Assembly: GCA_964532485.1 (NCBI GenBank)
Contig: CAZHKE010000062.1
Coordinates: 1 to 17,782, forward strand
From: DATBSK01 sp964532485
GTDB taxonomy: Bacteria > Actinomycetota > Acidimicrobiia > IMCC26256 > PALSA-555
DNA length: 17,782 nucleotides
Reading direction: 5' to 3'
The number at the start of each line of letters is the position of its first letter. Position 1 is the first letter of the stretch. Positions 7,131 to 13,856 of this stretch are shown piece after piece. The position numbers and the translations under genes were made by a program. The notes beneath the pieces were generated by a model. It worked only from the letters and a program-made list of their open reading frames with translations. It did not search any database and was not told where the DNA came from.

Positions 7131-8429
7131 TCAGCCTCTGGACCCGCGTACCAAGTCGTCGAGATCCCGTTCGAAGTCCGGATAGGAGACCTGGGTCGCG
7201 CCCCAGCTCGTGATGGTCGACGTGCCGGGCACACCGTTGGTCGCGACCGCGGCGGCGAGGGCGATGCGATGGTCACCATGGCTGTCGATCGTCGCGGCGC
7301 GCGGCGTGCCGCCGTGCACGACCAGGGTGTCGCCTGCCGCCTCGGCCTCTCCGCCGATCGCGCGCACGAGCTCGATGACCGTCGCGAGGCGGTCGCTCTC
7401 CTTGACCCGCAGCTCGGCCGTGCCGCGGAGCTCCGTGCGACCCTTGGCGAACGCTGCCGCGACCGCAAGGGCCGGCACCTCGTCGATCATCGCCTCGTGG
7501 CACTCGACGACCGCGCCGTGCAGGGCTGCGGCGCGCGCGGCCACGTCACCGACAGGCTCTCCGAGGCGCTCGCCACGAGGGCTCACGTCGATGTCGGCCC
7601 CCATGGCCCGGAGCACCTCGACGAACGCGATCCGACCGGGGTTGACGAGGACGTCCTCGAGCAGCAGCTCGGAGCCGGGCGTGATCGTCGCGGCGACGAC
7701 GAGGAACGCAGCCGACGACGGGTCGCCGGGCAGCTCGAGCTCGAAGGGCCTGGGTTCGCCCTTCGAGACCCGCAACGTCCGCCCGTCGAGCCGCGTGACC
7801 GGCGCGTCGAGCGCGACGAGCATGCGTTCGGTGTGGTCGCGGCTGGGCGCTGGTTCGACGATCTCGGTCGTCCCGCTGGCCTGCAGCCCCGCCAGGACCA
7901 TCGCGGTCTTCACCTGGCCGCTCGCGACCGAGAGCTCGACCGCGGCGCCGGTGAGCGAGCCACCGTCGATCTCGAGAGGTGCGTGCGCGCCGTCGTCGGG
8001 GCCGCCGATGCGCGCCCCGAGCGCACGCAACGGCGTCACGACGCGCTCCATGGGGCGCCCGCGCAGCGAGGCGTCGCCGGTGAGCGTGCTGTGGAACGGT
8101 CGGCCGGCGAGGAGGCCCGCGAGCATCCGCATCGTCGTCCCCGAGTTGCCGCAGTCGATCTCGGTCGTCGGTGGCGTCAGGGCCTCGACGCCGCGACCGG
8201 CGACCTCGGTCGTGCCGTGACGTTGGGTGATCTCGACGCCCGTCCCACGCAGCGCGGACGCCGTGCGAGCCACGTCGTCGCCCGGCGCGAGGCGCGCCAA
8301 CGCGCTGGTCCCGTCGGCGAGCGCGGCGAACAGCAGCGCGCGATGGGACATGCCCTTCTCGCCCGGAAGCCGGCAGGTCCCGCGCAGCGGCCGCGGGCCC
8401 TCGATCGTCAGCGTGTCCTCGCGACTCAC
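7131..8429 (-). CDS. aroA: 3-phosphoshikimate 1-carboxyvinyltransferase (EPSP synthase)
   Basis: AroA joins shikimate-3-phosphate and PEP to give EPSP, the sixth step of the shikimate pathway. The 432 residues contain LPGEKGMSHRA (K25, R30), CGNSGTTMR (G97, equivalent to E. coli Gly96) and LRGRPMERV (R125). Further on are SGQVKTA, PGDPSSAAF, DEVPALAV, ELRVKESDRL and DSHGDHRIA. The residue after the catalytic Lys is Gly26 where Ser or Thr is usual. Gly97 is retained, so the Ala seen in tolerant CP4-type enzymes is absent. The start is GTG 8429. A closer ATG overlaps the tyrA stop but runs into a stop after five codons and is out of frame. The gap to tyrA is 24 nt and cmk follows at 8 nt. Confidence 0.97.
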   Translation of the reverse strand: MSREDTLTIEGPRPLRGTCRLPGEKGMSHRALLFAALADGTSALARLAPGDDVARTASALRGTGVEITQRHGTTEVAGRGVEALTPPTTEIDCGNSGTTMRMLAGLLAGRPFHSTLTGDASLRGRPMERVVTPLRALGARIGGPDDGAHAPLEIDGGSLTGAAVELSVASGQVKTAMVLAGLQASGTTEIVEPAPSRDHTERMLVALDAPVTRLDGRTLRVSKGEPRPFELELPGDPSSAAFLVVAATITPGSELLLEDVLVNPGRIAFVEVLRAMGADIDVSPRGERLGEPVGDVAARAAALHGAVVECHEAMIDEVPALAVAAAFAKGRTELRGTAELRVKESDRLATVIELVRAIGGEAEAAGDTLVVHGGTPRAATIDSHGDHRIALAAAVATNGVPGTSTITSWGATQVSYPDFERDLDDLVRGSRG

Positions 8430-8453
8430 GGCTCGCAGCTCACACGTCGGCGC

Positions 8454-9542
8454 TCATGGAAGTGGTGTCCGCGCGGGGTGATAGCCGCGTGCGGCGAGGG
8501 CAGCGACGAACCCATCGGCATCCGGCTCGACGATCACCAGCACCAGCACGCCGCCGCGACCTTCGACGGAGTGGGCGATCTCGATGTCGGCGATGTTCAC
8601 GCCCAGCGTGCCGGCCAGGGTCGTGACCTCGGCCAGCGCGCCCGGTTCGTCGGGGATCGGGACGCGCAGCTCGACGAGCGCGGCGTCGGGCGGGATGCCG
8701 GCCGGCAGGCTGCGGCGGGCCGTGCGCGCCCGTTCGAGCACCTCGAGGAGCCCTTCGCGGTCCCTTGACTCGACGAGCGCGCGGACGGCATCGAGCGCGG
8801 CGACGTACTCGTCGAGGGCGGCGACGATCGCATCTCGGTTGGTGATGCAGATGTCGGGCCAGATCCCGGGGTGCCCGGCGGCGATGCGCGTCATGTCGCG
8901 AAAGCCGCCGGCCGCGAGCCGAAGCAGCAACGCGTGACTGTCCCCCCGCGTCGCCGCCACGTCCATCAGCGTCGTCGCGGCGAGCTGGGGTACGTGGCTC
9001 ACGACGGCGACGAGCGCGTCGTGGTCGGCCGGTGTGATCGCGAAGACCTCCGCACCGAGCCGTGCGAGGAGCGAGCGCACGGTCGCGAACGCCTCGGCGT
9101 CCGTGGAGTCGGTCGGGGTCAGCACCCAGGTCGTCCCGACCACGAGGTCGGCGTCGGCTCCGTCCACGCCATCCTGCTCCGACCCGGCCATGGGGTGGCC
9201 GCCGACGTAGCGAGTCGCCAGCTCGGGCCGTTCGGCCTCGACCGCCGCGACGACGGGCGCCTTGACCGAGCCGACGTCGGTCACGACCCTGCCACCCGCG
9301 TCCAGCGCCGCGACGACCGCGCCCGCGATTGCCCCGACCGGGACGGCGACGAACACGATGTCGGCGTCGGCCGCGGCTTCCCGAAGGCTCCCGACCGCCT
9401 CGTCGACGGCGCCGAGCTCGACTGCTCGTGCCGTGCGCGCCGGATCACGGTCGTAGCCGCGCACCGTGATGCCGGCACGCCGCAGCGCGAGCCCGAGCGA
9501 TCCTCCGACGAGCCCCGTTCCGACGAGCCCCGCCCTCGTCAC
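8454..9542 (-). CDS. tyrA: Prephenate dehydrogenase with C-terminal ACT domain
   Basis: TyrA oxidatively decarboxylates prephenate (or arogenate) on the route to tyrosine. The Rossmann motif GTGLVGGS (residues 8-15) and the acidic residue at the end of strand 2 (GYDRD) indicate a dinucleotide site, probably for NAD. The motifs GGHPMAGSE (H116) and SHVPQL (H183) are family signatures, with H183 likely the catalytic His. Residues ~290-340 (RVPIPDEPGALAEV...) form an ACT domain, which commonly gives feedback control by an aromatic amino acid. Length 362 is normal for the ACT-bearing subfamily. Its GTG start overlaps the aroH stop as GTGA, so the two are probably translationally coupled, and aroA follows. 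Prephenate versus arogenate preference cannot be read from the sequence by eye. Confidence 0.95.
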   Translation of the reverse strand: MTRAGLVGTGLVGGSLGLALRRAGITVRGYDRDPARTARAVELGAVDEAVGSLREAAADADIVFVAVPVGAIAGAVVAALDAGGRVVTDVGSVKAPVVAAVEAERPELATRYVGGHPMAGSEQDGVDGADADLVVGTTWVLTPTDSTDAEAFATVRSLLARLGAEVFAITPADHDALVAVVSHVPQLAATTLMDVAATRGDSHALLLRLAAGGFRDMTRIAAGHPGIWPDICITNRDAIVAALDEYVAALDAVRALVESRDREGLLEVLERARTARRSLPAGIPPDAALVELRVPIPDEPGALAEVTTLAGTLGVNIADIEIAHSVEGRGGVLVLVIVEPDADGFVAALAARGYHPARTPLP

Positions 9543-9913
9543 TCGGGCAAGTCGTCCCGGAGCGCCCGTGCGCCCTCGAGGTAGACGTGGTGGAGGTCGG
9601 CGCGGTCACGCTCCGTGTAGTAGTGGATCAAGACGCGCACCACGCGGGGCATGCCGTGCCCGATCTCGAGCTCACGCGCGCACAGCAGCGGAACGTCGCC
9701 GAGACCGAGCGCGCGAGCGGCCGTCGCGGGGAACTCCGCCGTCAGGTCCTCCGTAGCCGTGAACACGATGCTGACGAGATCGTGGTGGTCGACGTCGTTG
9801 CGCTCGAGCAGCTCCTGGACCAGACGCTGGGTCTTCTCGTCGATCTCCGCCTTGGTGTCCTCGTCGCACGTGATGGCACCGCGAAGCGCTCGAACTCTCA
9901 CGTCCACTGACAC
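9539..9913 (-). CDS. aroH: Monofunctional chorismate mutase, AroH class
   Basis: This small enzyme converts chorismate to prephenate. It belongs to the trimeric AroH class of Bacillus subtilis, not the helical AroQ class. The 124 residues (family ~127) carry the active-site set by comparison with B. subtilis. The Arg of ALRGAIT matches Arg7, FPATAAR matches Phe57 and Arg63, CARE matches Cys75 and Glu78, VRVLI matches Arg90, and HVYLE contains Tyr108. I chose GTG 9913, which overlaps the rluB-like stop as TAGTG and lies about 10 nt from a GGAAGAAG ribosome binding site. GTG 9907 or 9901 are possible, and 9901 gives the N-terminus most like B. subtilis. The frame stays open upstream into the rluB-like gene, but that part is a shadow. 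The product feeds TyrA directly. Confidence 0.93.
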   Translation of the reverse strand: MSVDVRVRALRGAITCDEDTKAEIDEKTQRLVQELLERNDVDHHDLVSIVFTATEDLTAEFPATAARALGLGDVPLLCARELEIGHGMPRVVRVLIHYYTERDRADLHHVYLEGARALRDDLPE

Positions 9914-10662
9914 TAGCGGTGCGCTTCTTCCGCACTCGGTGGCGAATGCGCGGCCTCGTACAGCGCCCGCACCTCGCGCGGAAGCAGCTCGCGCCACGCG
10001 CCGGGGCCGAGGCGCGGGTCGGCCAAGGGACCGATCTTCGTGCGGACGAGTCGCTGCACGCGCAGTCCCACGGCCGCGCACATGCGCCGCACCTGACGCT
10101 TGCGGCCCTCGTGGATCGTGAGCTCGAGCGCGGTCTTACCCTGCGTCCGCGCCATGATCCGTGCCCTCGCCGGGGCCGTCGGCCCGTCTTCGAGCTCGAT
10201 CCCGGTGCGCAGCTGGCGGAGCGCGGCATCGCCCGGGTCTCCGGCGACCTCCGCCACGTAGGTCTTGTCGACGCCGTGCCGCGGATGCGCGAGGAGCTGC
10301 GCCAGGTCGCCGTCGTTCGTCATCAGGAGCAGTCCCTCGGTGTCGGCGTCGAGGCGCCCGACCGGGAACACGCGCGGCTCGGTCGGTACGAGCCCGACGA
10401 CCGTCGGACGGCCCTGCGGGTCACTCGCGGTGGTCACGACCCCGGTCGGCTTGTTCAGCACGTAGTACACGAGGTCGGGACGCACCGCGAGCGGGACGTC
10501 GTCGACGAGCACCTGCTGGGTGTCGGGGTCGGCCCGGTCGCCCAGCGTCGCGACCACACCGTCGATCTTCACCCGCTGCGCACGGACGATCTCCTCGCAC
10601 GCACGACGCGAACCGAGGCCCGCGCGAGCGAGCAGCTTCTGGACGCGCTCGGGCTCGGCCAC
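9913..10662 (-). CDS. rluB: Pseudouridine synthase, RsuA/RluB/E/F family
   Basis: The protein isomerises a uridine in rRNA, by analogy with RluB most likely in 23S rRNA; the exact target is inferred. Residues ~1-60 form an S4 RNA-binding domain (ERVQKLLARAGLGSRRACEE). The catalytic domain contains GRLDADTEGLLLMTNDG with the conserved catalytic Asp, then KTYVAEV and EGRKRQVRRMC, all diagnostic of the family. Length 249 is normal. The start is GTG 10662, 12 nt after the scpB stop. The stop overlaps the aroH start by one base. The scpA-scpB-rluB order is widely conserved in Gram-positive bacteria. Whether it is RluB or RsuA cannot be settled here, though gene order favours RluB. Confidence 0.93.
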   Translation of the reverse strand: MAEPERVQKLLARAGLGSRRACEEIVRAQRVKIDGVVATLGDRADPDTQQVLVDDVPLAVRPDLVYYVLNKPTGVVTTASDPQGRPTVVGLVPTEPRVFPVGRLDADTEGLLLMTNDGDLAQLLAHPRHGVDKTYVAEVAGDPGDAALRQLRTGIELEDGPTAPARARIMARTQGKTALELTIHEGRKRQVRRMCAAVGLRVQRLVRTKIGPLADPRLGPGAWRELLPREVRALYEAAHSPPSAEEAHR

Positions 10663-10674
10663 TCCTGCCCTAGG

Positions 10675-11349
10675 TCAGACGGGCTCGTCGTCAGCGCTGG
10701 CGTCGTCGGCGGGCACCGACGCGTCCGTCGACATTCGCAGCCCACGCTCGAGCGCCTCGACGACGCTCGCATCCGGGACGAAGTCGCCCAGTGGCGGCAG
10801 GTCGTCGACGGAGTCGAGGCCGAGGCGCTCGAGGAACATCGTCGTGGTGCCGTAGAGCACCGCGAGCCCCGGGCCGGGATCACGATCGACCTCTTCGACG
10901 TAGCCGCGCGCGATGAGCGTCTGGAGCGTCGCCTCGACGTTGACGCCGCGGATCGCCGAGACCTGCCCGCGCGCGATCGGTTGCTTGTACGCGACGATCG
11001 CGAGCGTCTCGAGCGCCGGACCCGAGAGCCGCACGTGCTGGCCTTCGAGCACGAAGCGCTCGACGTACGGCGCGAGCTCGGTGTGGGTCTGGAAGCGATA
11101 GCCACCCGCGACCCGCGTGAGCACGAAGCCACGGCCGGTCTCCTCGTACTCGGCAGCGAGCTGCTCGCACAGCTCGTCGATCCGGGCGACCGGCAGCTCG
11201 AGGAGCTCGGCGAGGAAGCGCGGCTCGACTGGCTCGGTCGCCGCGAGGACGACGGCTTCGATCGCGCGACGCGACTCGTGGTCACGCAGCTCGGTGTCGG
11301 GCTGCTGCTCGGGCCACCGCTCCGGCTGCGGCTCGGGGAACACGCTCAT
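10675..11349 (-). CDS. scpB: Segregation and condensation protein B
   Basis: ScpB is the winged-helix dimer that binds ScpA and the SMC ATPase to form the bacterial condensin, which compacts and separates the chromosome. The family core is visible: EAVVLAATEPVEP, the helix-turn-helix-like stretch LETLAIVAYKQPIARGQVSAIRG split over two helices, then the turn VEATLQTLIARGYVEE. LYGTTTMFLERLGL follows. Length 224 is normal; the acidic last 20 residues are variable in the family. The ATG overlaps the scpA stop as ATGA, so equimolar coupled translation is likely. The SMC gene itself is not in the window. Confidence 0.96.
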   Translation of the reverse strand: MSVFPEPQPERWPEQQPDTELRDHESRRAIEAVVLAATEPVEPRFLAELLELPVARIDELCEQLAAEYEETGRGFVLTRVAGGYRFQTHTELAPYVERFVLEGQHVRLSGPALETLAIVAYKQPIARGQVSAIRGVNVEATLQTLIARGYVEEVDRDPGPGLAVLYGTTTMFLERLGLDSVDDLPPLGDFVPDASVVEALERGLRMSTDASVPADDASADDEPV

Positions 11350-12188
11350 GTGGCGTTCGGCCCGGGCGTCGCGCGGTCGGTCGGGCGCGTCCCGCGAACG
11401 TCCTGGTCCCAGTCGGCGACGCTCTCGGCGTCGAGCTCGATCCCCTCGATCCGACGGACCTCGAGCACGCCGAAGTTCTCGGCCTGGTCGAGATCGACGA
11501 TGCCCTGCTTGAACAGCTCGAGCACCGCCAGGAACCGAACGATCGCATCGACGCGCGTCGGCGCGTCAGCGGCAAGATCGCGGAACGTGACGACGTCGAG
11601 CTCCTGGAGTCGGTCGAGGACGACCGAGATCGCGTCGGCGACACTCACCCGGATCGGCGCGATGTGGTCGGTCTCGACCTCCTCGAGCGGACGCGCCTCC
11701 AGCGCGCGGCGGGCGGCGTCGCGCAGTCGTTCCGGTCGGACCTGCGACAGCGGATCGGGGACGAGCGAGCGGAATGGCTCCTCCGGGCCCGCGCCCCTCG
11801 GCAGGCTCCGGTCGGCGACGCGCATGAGTGACAGGAGCGAGTCGGCTGCGTCCTTGAACGTCTTGCACTCGAGCAGGCGCGCGAGCAGCAGGTCGCGTTC
11901 CTCGAAGCGAAGGAGCTCCTCGTCGAGCTCGAGATCGGATGGCCCGGGCAGCAGCCGACGCGTCTTGAGCTCGACGAGCGTCGCGGCGATGAGCAGGAAC
12001 TCGGTCGCGATCTCGAGGTCGAGCGACTCCGTCTCCCGGCGCTCGGCAAGCCGGTCGAGCTCGGTGAGGTACTCGTCGACGATCGTCGCCAGCGAGACGT
12101 CCCAGAGGTCGACCTCTTGCTTGAGGATCAGGTGGAGCAGCAGGTCGAACGGACCCGCGAAGACCGACGTCTCGACCTCGTAACCCAT
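11346..12188 (-). CDS. scpA: Segregation and condensation protein A (kleisin)
   Basis: ScpA is the kleisin that bridges the SMC heads and binds ScpB. The start region VFAGPFDLLLHLILKQEVD and the next segment WDVSLATIVDEYL are the family N-terminal signature. The middle has FLLIAATLVELKTRRLLP. The C-terminal ~80 residues are a winged helix (VTFRDLAAD...VRFLAVLELFKQGIV). I chose ATG 12188, which gives MGYEVETSVFAGPF and a normal family start 8 nt after a TACCCT -10-like box. An in-frame ATG at 12230 adds 14 residues and has AAGAAGG 9 nt upstream, so it cannot be excluded, but it would need a promoter inside trpS. This gene heads the long minus-strand run. Confidence 0.95.
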   Translation of the reverse strand: MGYEVETSVFAGPFDLLLHLILKQEVDLWDVSLATIVDEYLTELDRLAERRETESLDLEIATEFLLIAATLVELKTRRLLPGPSDLELDEELLRFEERDLLLARLLECKTFKDAADSLLSLMRVADRSLPRGAGPEEPFRSLVPDPLSQVRPERLRDAARRALEARPLEEVETDHIAPIRVSVADAISVVLDRLQELDVVTFRDLAADAPTRVDAIVRFLAVLELFKQGIVDLDQAENFGVLEVRRIEGIELDAESVADWDQDVRGTRPTDRATPGPNAT

Positions 12189-12196
12189 CTGGCTCG

Positions 12197-12202
12197 AGGG
12201 TA
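12197..12202 (-). promoter_or_regulatory. Putative -10 box TACCCT of the scpA operon
   Basis: On the minus strand TACCCT (TANNNT type) lies 8 nt before the ATG at 12188. If used, the scpA mRNA would have at most a 1-2 nt leader, and the ScpA N-terminus would be the shorter form. The spacing is 2 nt longer than at the other leaderless-type promoters of this window, so confidence is moderate. Confidence 0.35.
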
Positions 12203-12237
12203 CCGGAAGGTGTTCCGAGGTCCGCGACATCCATGAC

Positions 12238-12243
12238 TACCTT
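12238..12243 (+). promoter_or_regulatory. -10 box TACCTT of trpS (leaderless type)
   Basis: TACCTT is followed by six bases (CTTCTC) and then the ATG of trpS, the same TANNNT-N6-start geometry seen at ispH and the DUF512 gene. No ribosome binding site precedes the ATG on this strand, which supports leaderless translation. No T-box or leader peptide can fit between this site and the start codon. Confidence 0.55.
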
Positions 12244-12249
12244 CTTCTC

Positions 12250-13263
12250 ATGGCCCGGGTCTTCAGTGGCATCCAGCCGACCGGTGAGGTCCACCTCGGC
12301 AACTACCTCGGCGCGTTGCGGCAGTGGGTTGCCGATCAGGACGAGCACGACTCGATCTACTGCGTCGTCGACCTGCACGCGATGACGACGCCGTTCGATC
12401 CCGCCGACCTCTCGGCGGCGACGCGACGGACCGCGACGCTGCTGCTGGCGGCCGGGCTCGATCCGAGCCGCTGCACGTTGTTCGTCCAGAGCCAGGTGCG
12501 CGAGCACACCGAGCTGACGTGGATCCTGAACTGCGTGGCGACGTTCGGCGAGCTTCGGCGCATGACGCAGTTCAAGGAGAAGAGCGGCGAGGCCGCCCCT
12601 GGGGGCGTGAAGGGCCAGGAGTCGGTGAGCGTCGGGCTGTTCGACTATCCGGTGCTCATGGCCGCCGACATCCTCGCCTACGACACCGATCGCGTCCCCG
12701 TCGGCGACGACCAGCGCCAGCACCTCGAGCTCGCGCGCGACCTCGCCATCCGGTTCAACCATCGCTTCGGGGAGACGTTCGTCGTCCCCGAGGCGGCGAT
12801 CCCGAGGCTCGGAGCTCGGGTGATGGATCTGCAGAACCCGACGGTGAAGATGGCGAAGTCAGCCAGCTCTCCTCAGGGCACCGTACCGGTGCTCGACGAA
12901 CCCGGTGCGATCGCCAAGCGGTTCAAGAGCGCGGTCACAGACTCGGAGACCGAGATCCACCACGATCCCGCTGCGAAGCCCGGCGTGTCGAACTTGCTGG
13001 AGATCCTCGCCGCGGCGACCGAGCGCAGCGTCGACGACGTGGCCCGCGATCTCGACGGCCAGGGGTACGGAGCGCTGAAGACCGCCACGGCGGACGCGGT
13101 CGTCGAGCTGCTGCGCCCCGTCCAGGAGCGCTTCGCCGCGCTGGAGGCCGACCCGGCGCAGGTCGACGACGCGCTCGCTCTCGGCGCGGAGAAGGCCGGC
13201 GCGATCGCGTCGAAGGTCGTCGAGCGCGTGCGCCGGGCCACCGGTCTGCTCCCGCGTCGCTGA
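12250..13263 (+). CDS. trpS: Tryptophanyl-tRNA synthetase
   Basis: TrpRS is a class I synthetase that charges tRNA-Trp in the cytoplasm. The 337 residues carry FSGIQPTGEVHLGNYLG, the HIGH-equivalent GEVHLGN (12-18). They also carry DLHA (41-44) and the tryptophan-pocket region FDYPVLMAADILAYDTD followed by VPVGDDQRQHLE. The KMSKS loop reads KMAKS (200-204), with Ala in place of the first Ser; both lysines are kept. The sequence after it (GTVPVLDEPGAIAKRF, AVTDSE) is typical of bacterial TrpRS. Length is normal. It starts at ATG 12250 with a leaderless-type promoter, is divergent from scpA, and ends at a tandem hairpin repeat. It is a lone plus-strand gene within minus-strand operons. Confidence 0.97.
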   Translation: MARVFSGIQPTGEVHLGNYLGALRQWVADQDEHDSIYCVVDLHAMTTPFDPADLSAATRRTATLLLAAGLDPSRCTLFVQSQVREHTELTWILNCVATFGELRRMTQFKEKSGEAAPGGVKGQESVSVGLFDYPVLMAADILAYDTDRVPVGDDQRQHLELARDLAIRFNHRFGETFVVPEAAIPRLGARVMDLQNPTVKMAKSASSPQGTVPVLDEPGAIAKRFKSAVTDSETEIHHDPAAKPGVSNLLEILAAATERSVDDVARDLDGQGYGALKTATADAVVELLRPVQERFAALEADPAQVDDALALGAEKAGAIASKVVERVRRATGLLPRR

Positions 13264-13265
13264 CG

Positions 13266-13280
13266 CCCCGAGCGGCGGGG
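13266..13280. terminator. Terminator-like hairpin, copy 1
   Basis: CCCCG (13266-13270) pairs with CGGGG (13276-13280) around the loop AGCGG, starting 2 nt after the trpS stop codon. On the plus strand only TT follows the stem, so there is no real U-tract. The position between convergent genes argues for a bidirectional terminator or an RNA 3'-end stabilising element. Confidence 0.45.
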
Positions 13281-13294
13281 TTCGGTCGCTGACG

Positions 13295-13309
13295 CCCCGA
13301 GCGGCGGGG
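13295..13309. terminator. Terminator-like hairpin, copy 2
   Basis: This is an exact copy of the first hairpin, 29 bp further on, with stem CCCCG/CGGGG and loop AGCGG. Its end is one base from the stop codon of the minus-strand HD gene, so on that strand it directly follows the coding sequence. Confidence 0.45.
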
Positions 13310-13310
13310 T

Positions 13311-13856
13311 TCAGTCGTCGTCGGCTTCGTGGAGCGCGGCCACGACCGGCGCCGGGATTCCCGTGCCGGGCCATGCCGACGGATCGTGGTGCGCGGCGGC
13401 CCACCGCGCGGCCTCCTCGGTGCCACCGACCCGACGGATCCGCTCGGCTCCCAGCTCGCCGTGCCGCAGGTACAGACCGACACGCCGCGTGTAGCCGCGC
13501 CGATGCGTCCAGGATTTCGACGTCTCGCGACCAGCCGCCGCTCCCGCGATGGTCGCGCCGACGCGACCCAACACGCCGAGGCCGGCGTCGAGCTTGCCGA
13601 CGTCGTGCAGGAGGGCCGCGGCGGCCCATCGCTCGTCGGCAGCGTCGTCGGTCCCGGCGAGCGTGACCCGTGCGCGACGTGCGACGGCGATCGAGTGCCG
13701 CCGGTCGTGACGCGGGAGCTGTGACCAGAGCTCGTACTCTCCGGGACGCAGCACCGACCGGACCCACGCGTCGTCGGCCGGGTGCGGCGGCCCGGGGTAC
13801 AGCGCCGTCACGAAGCGACGCCCGAGATGGCCGACGCGGTGGATGGAGATGCTCAT
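13311..13856 (-). CDS. HD-domain protein (putative metal-dependent phosphohydrolase)
   Basis: The 181-residue protein shows an HD-superfamily metal-binding pattern. His54 (DRRHSIAVARR) is followed by the HD pair at 84-85 (ALLHDVGK), His132 (RHGELGAERI) and HH at 156-157 (AAAHHDP). An acidic C-terminus (HEADDD) completes it. Such enzymes cleave phosphate esters of nucleotides or second messengers; the substrate cannot be deduced here. The true start is ATG 13856, which overlaps the stop of the site-2 protease gene as ATGA. The frame is open further upstream, but that part is a shadow of the protease gene. It is the last gene of the pyrG-led run and ends at the tandem hairpin repeat. Confidence 0.85.
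   Translation of the reverse strand: MSISIHRVGHLGRRFVTALYPGPPHPADDAWVRSVLRPGEYELWSQLPRHDRRHSIAVARRARVTLAGTDDAADERWAAAALLHDVGKLDAGLGVLGRVGATIAGAAAGRETSKSWTHRRGYTRRVGLYLRHGELGAERIRRVGGTEEAARWAAAHHDPSAWPGTGIPAPVVAALHEADDD

Larger units (their letters stand above)
13256..13312. repeat. Tandem repeat, two copies with 29-bp period
   Basis: Bases 13256-13283 and 13285-13312 are identical over 28 bp and continue with one mismatch for several more bases. Each unit carries a TGA (the trpS stop in copy 1), a 5-bp hairpin and a TTC. The repeat fills the whole space between the trpS stop and the stop of the convergent HD gene. It looks like a recent tandem duplication of one terminator unit. Confidence 0.9.

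Noticed and set aside
7131..8429. A naturally glyphosate-tolerant class II AroA
   Set aside because: The Gly equivalent to E. coli Gly96 is retained and the Ala found in CP4-type enzymes is absent; tolerance cannot be claimed from the sequence.
8430..8456. A short reading frame ATG-AGC-GCC-GAC-GTG-TGA overlapping the tyrA stop as a leader peptide for aroA
   Set aside because: Five codons without aromatic residues and no hairpin pair downstream; most likely a chance ATGA or a reinitiation aid.
7269..8768. A 499-codon plus-strand open frame opposite aroA and tyrA
   Set aside because: It runs across the aroA/tyrA boundary with no recognisable motif; both genes beneath it are unambiguous.
9919..12183. 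A 754-codon plus-strand open frame opposite rluB, scpB and scpA
   Set aside because: It spans three well-supported minus-strand genes, crosses their junctions and shows only low-complexity Arg/Ser/Asp sequence, so it is a GC-driven shadow.
12231..12249. T-box or attenuator controlling trpS
   Set aside because: Only 19 bases separate the trpS start from the longest scpA reading frame, and the -10 box lies 6 nt from the ATG, leaving no room for a leader RNA.
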